A DNA stretch of 14,014 bases, taken from Actinomycetes bacterium. Lineage in GTDB: Bacteria > Actinomycetota > Acidimicrobiia > Acidimicrobiales > RAAP-2. Within the stretch, counting starts at the first letter, position 1; each line of letters opens with the position of its first letter. A program made the position numbers and the translations under genes. The notes below the pieces were generated by a model. The model searched no databases and was not told the origin of the DNA. It saw nothing but the letters and a program-made list of their open reading frames with translations. The stretch covers positions 1 to 14,014 of the forward strand of contig JAJZMN010000118.1 of assembly GCA_021850345.1 (NCBI GenBank), written 5' to 3'. Shown in pieces: positions 13,542-14,014 of the stretch.

Positions 13542-13927
13542 TCGGCGAGCACCGAGAGCGGGGGACCACCCCAGGCCCCGACGAAGTAGGACCGTGACCA
13601 GAAGTGCCCTCCCCACAGGTGCCGCTTTATGTGAGAGGCGTACTCCTGGCGCAGTCTCCTGGACGAGACGCCCTTGAGGGAGTTCACGAGCCGTGACAGC
13701 TGGACCGTAGGCGGGAACTCGACCAGGAGGTGGACATGGTCGTCCTCCCCGTCCATCTCGACAAGCATGACCCCGAAGTCCTCGCACACTTCCATAAAGA
13801 CTTGACGGAGTCGTTCCAGCATCGACTTCGTGAGCGCTCCGCGGCGGTACTTGGTGACGAACACCAAGTGAGCGTGACAAGCCCATACCACATGTCGGCC
13901 CGTACGGACAGGTGCATCACTGGGCAT
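13511..13927 (-). CDS. tnpA: IS200/IS605-family transposase TnpA (Y1 HUH)
   Basis: A 138-residue single-strand transposase, full length for the family (130-155). The opening VRTGRHVVWACHAHLVFVTK (6-25) is the usual first strand. The HUH metal motif is HVHLL in DGEDDHVHLLVEF. The catalytic tyrosine is expected in SVLADYVTSQ near the C-terminus, with FWSRSYFVG before it as in relatives. All key residues are present, so it should be active. The ATG at 13927 is chosen because family similarity begins there; an upstream in-frame extension to 13996 lacks similarity. No clear Shine-Dalgarno site precedes it, but TAGCGT (complement of 13934-13939) ends about six or seven bases upstream and could be a -10 box for a leaderless message. 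Confidence 0.93.
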   Translation of the reverse strand: MPSDAPVRTGRHVVWACHAHLVFVTKYRRGALTKSMLERLRQVFMEVCEDFGVMLVEMDGEDDHVHLLVEFPPTVQLSRLVNSLKGVSSRRLRQEYASHIKRHLWGGHFWSRSYFVGAWGGPPLSVLADYVTSQKTPS

Positions 13928-13952
13928 GACGCCAACGCTACTATTGGGGTGT

Positions 13953-14014
13953 ATGCCCCACAAGCGCACGGGTCTTGGCAGGCGTGACCCCCACAACCAA
14001 CGCGGGCGGCGGGG
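13953..14014 (+). CDS. Possible start of a divergent tnpB or other IS gene, cut by the window edge
   Basis: An ATG at 13953 opens a frame (MPHKRTGLGRRDPHNQRGRR) that is still open at the last base. GGGG lies four bases before it and TACTAT (13939-13944) is a good -10 box eight bases before it. The 25-bp gap to the tnpA start and the divergent direction fit tnpB of an IS605-type element. The 20 visible residues are basic but contain no recognisable TnpB domain, so this is a placement argument only. Confidence 0.3.
   Translation, partial: MPHKRTGLGRRDPHNQRGRR

Larger units (their letters stand above)
13460..14014 (-). mobile_element. IS200/IS605-family insertion sequence, running off the window
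   Basis: One end is placed near 13460 because the DMT coding similarity stops there and a perfect end hairpin follows at 13469-13488. The element contains a complete Y1 transposase gene (13511-13927, minus strand). A divergent open frame starts at 13953 and runs past the window edge, fitting the divergent tnpA/tnpB order of IS605-type members. The element may instead be a tnpA-only IS200 type. The exact tip and the short target motif cannot be fixed without an empty site. Such elements move as single strands and leave no target duplication. Confidence 0.75.

Overview
The window is high-GC DNA with many GTG starts and purine-rich Shine-Dalgarno sites. The start region of one gene has a -10 box six bases before the start codon, which suggests leaderless transcription. 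Gene content is of the type found in a free-living soil or aquatic Actinomycetota, possibly the Acidimicrobiia. That placement is inferred from composition and gene families, not from a marker gene.

Left part (1-4502) is housekeeping and accessory metabolism. It holds the 3' end of an arsenate reductase/low-molecular-weight phosphatase gene, a dienelactone hydrolase-family gene on the minus strand, a divergent MFS transporter, and a convergent AMP-forming acetyl-CoA synthetase. A 253-bp intergenic region (4503-4755) carries the acetyl-CoA synthetase leader and a 29-bp tandem repeat. It separates this block from a soluble GGDEF-EAL c-di-GMP enzyme with both catalytic motif sets intact.

Right part (6772-13541) looks like a small catabolic locus. 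A divergent IclR-family regulator faces a run of same-strand genes: a CocE/NonD-type serine hydrolase, an amidohydrolase very like 5-carboxyvanillate decarboxylase (LigW), a ThDP-dependent enzyme of the acetolactate synthase/benzoylformate decarboxylase superfamily, and, after a strong hairpin, a DMT-type membrane protein. My reading is that the enzymes open an ester or amide of a carboxylated aromatic compound, remove the ring carboxylate, and act on a 2-oxo acid. The substrate is not known.

The DMT gene appears to have lost its 3' end to an IS200/IS605 insertion. The insertion shows a perfect 8-bp end hairpin and a complete Y1 transposase gene (tnpA) on the minus strand. A divergent reading frame that runs off the window could be the start of tnpB.

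A theme across the window is short tandem duplications (9, 13, 20, 21, 24 and 29 bp) at gene ends and in intergenic regions. One of them, a 13-bp duplication, appears to have moved the stop codon of the IclR gene.
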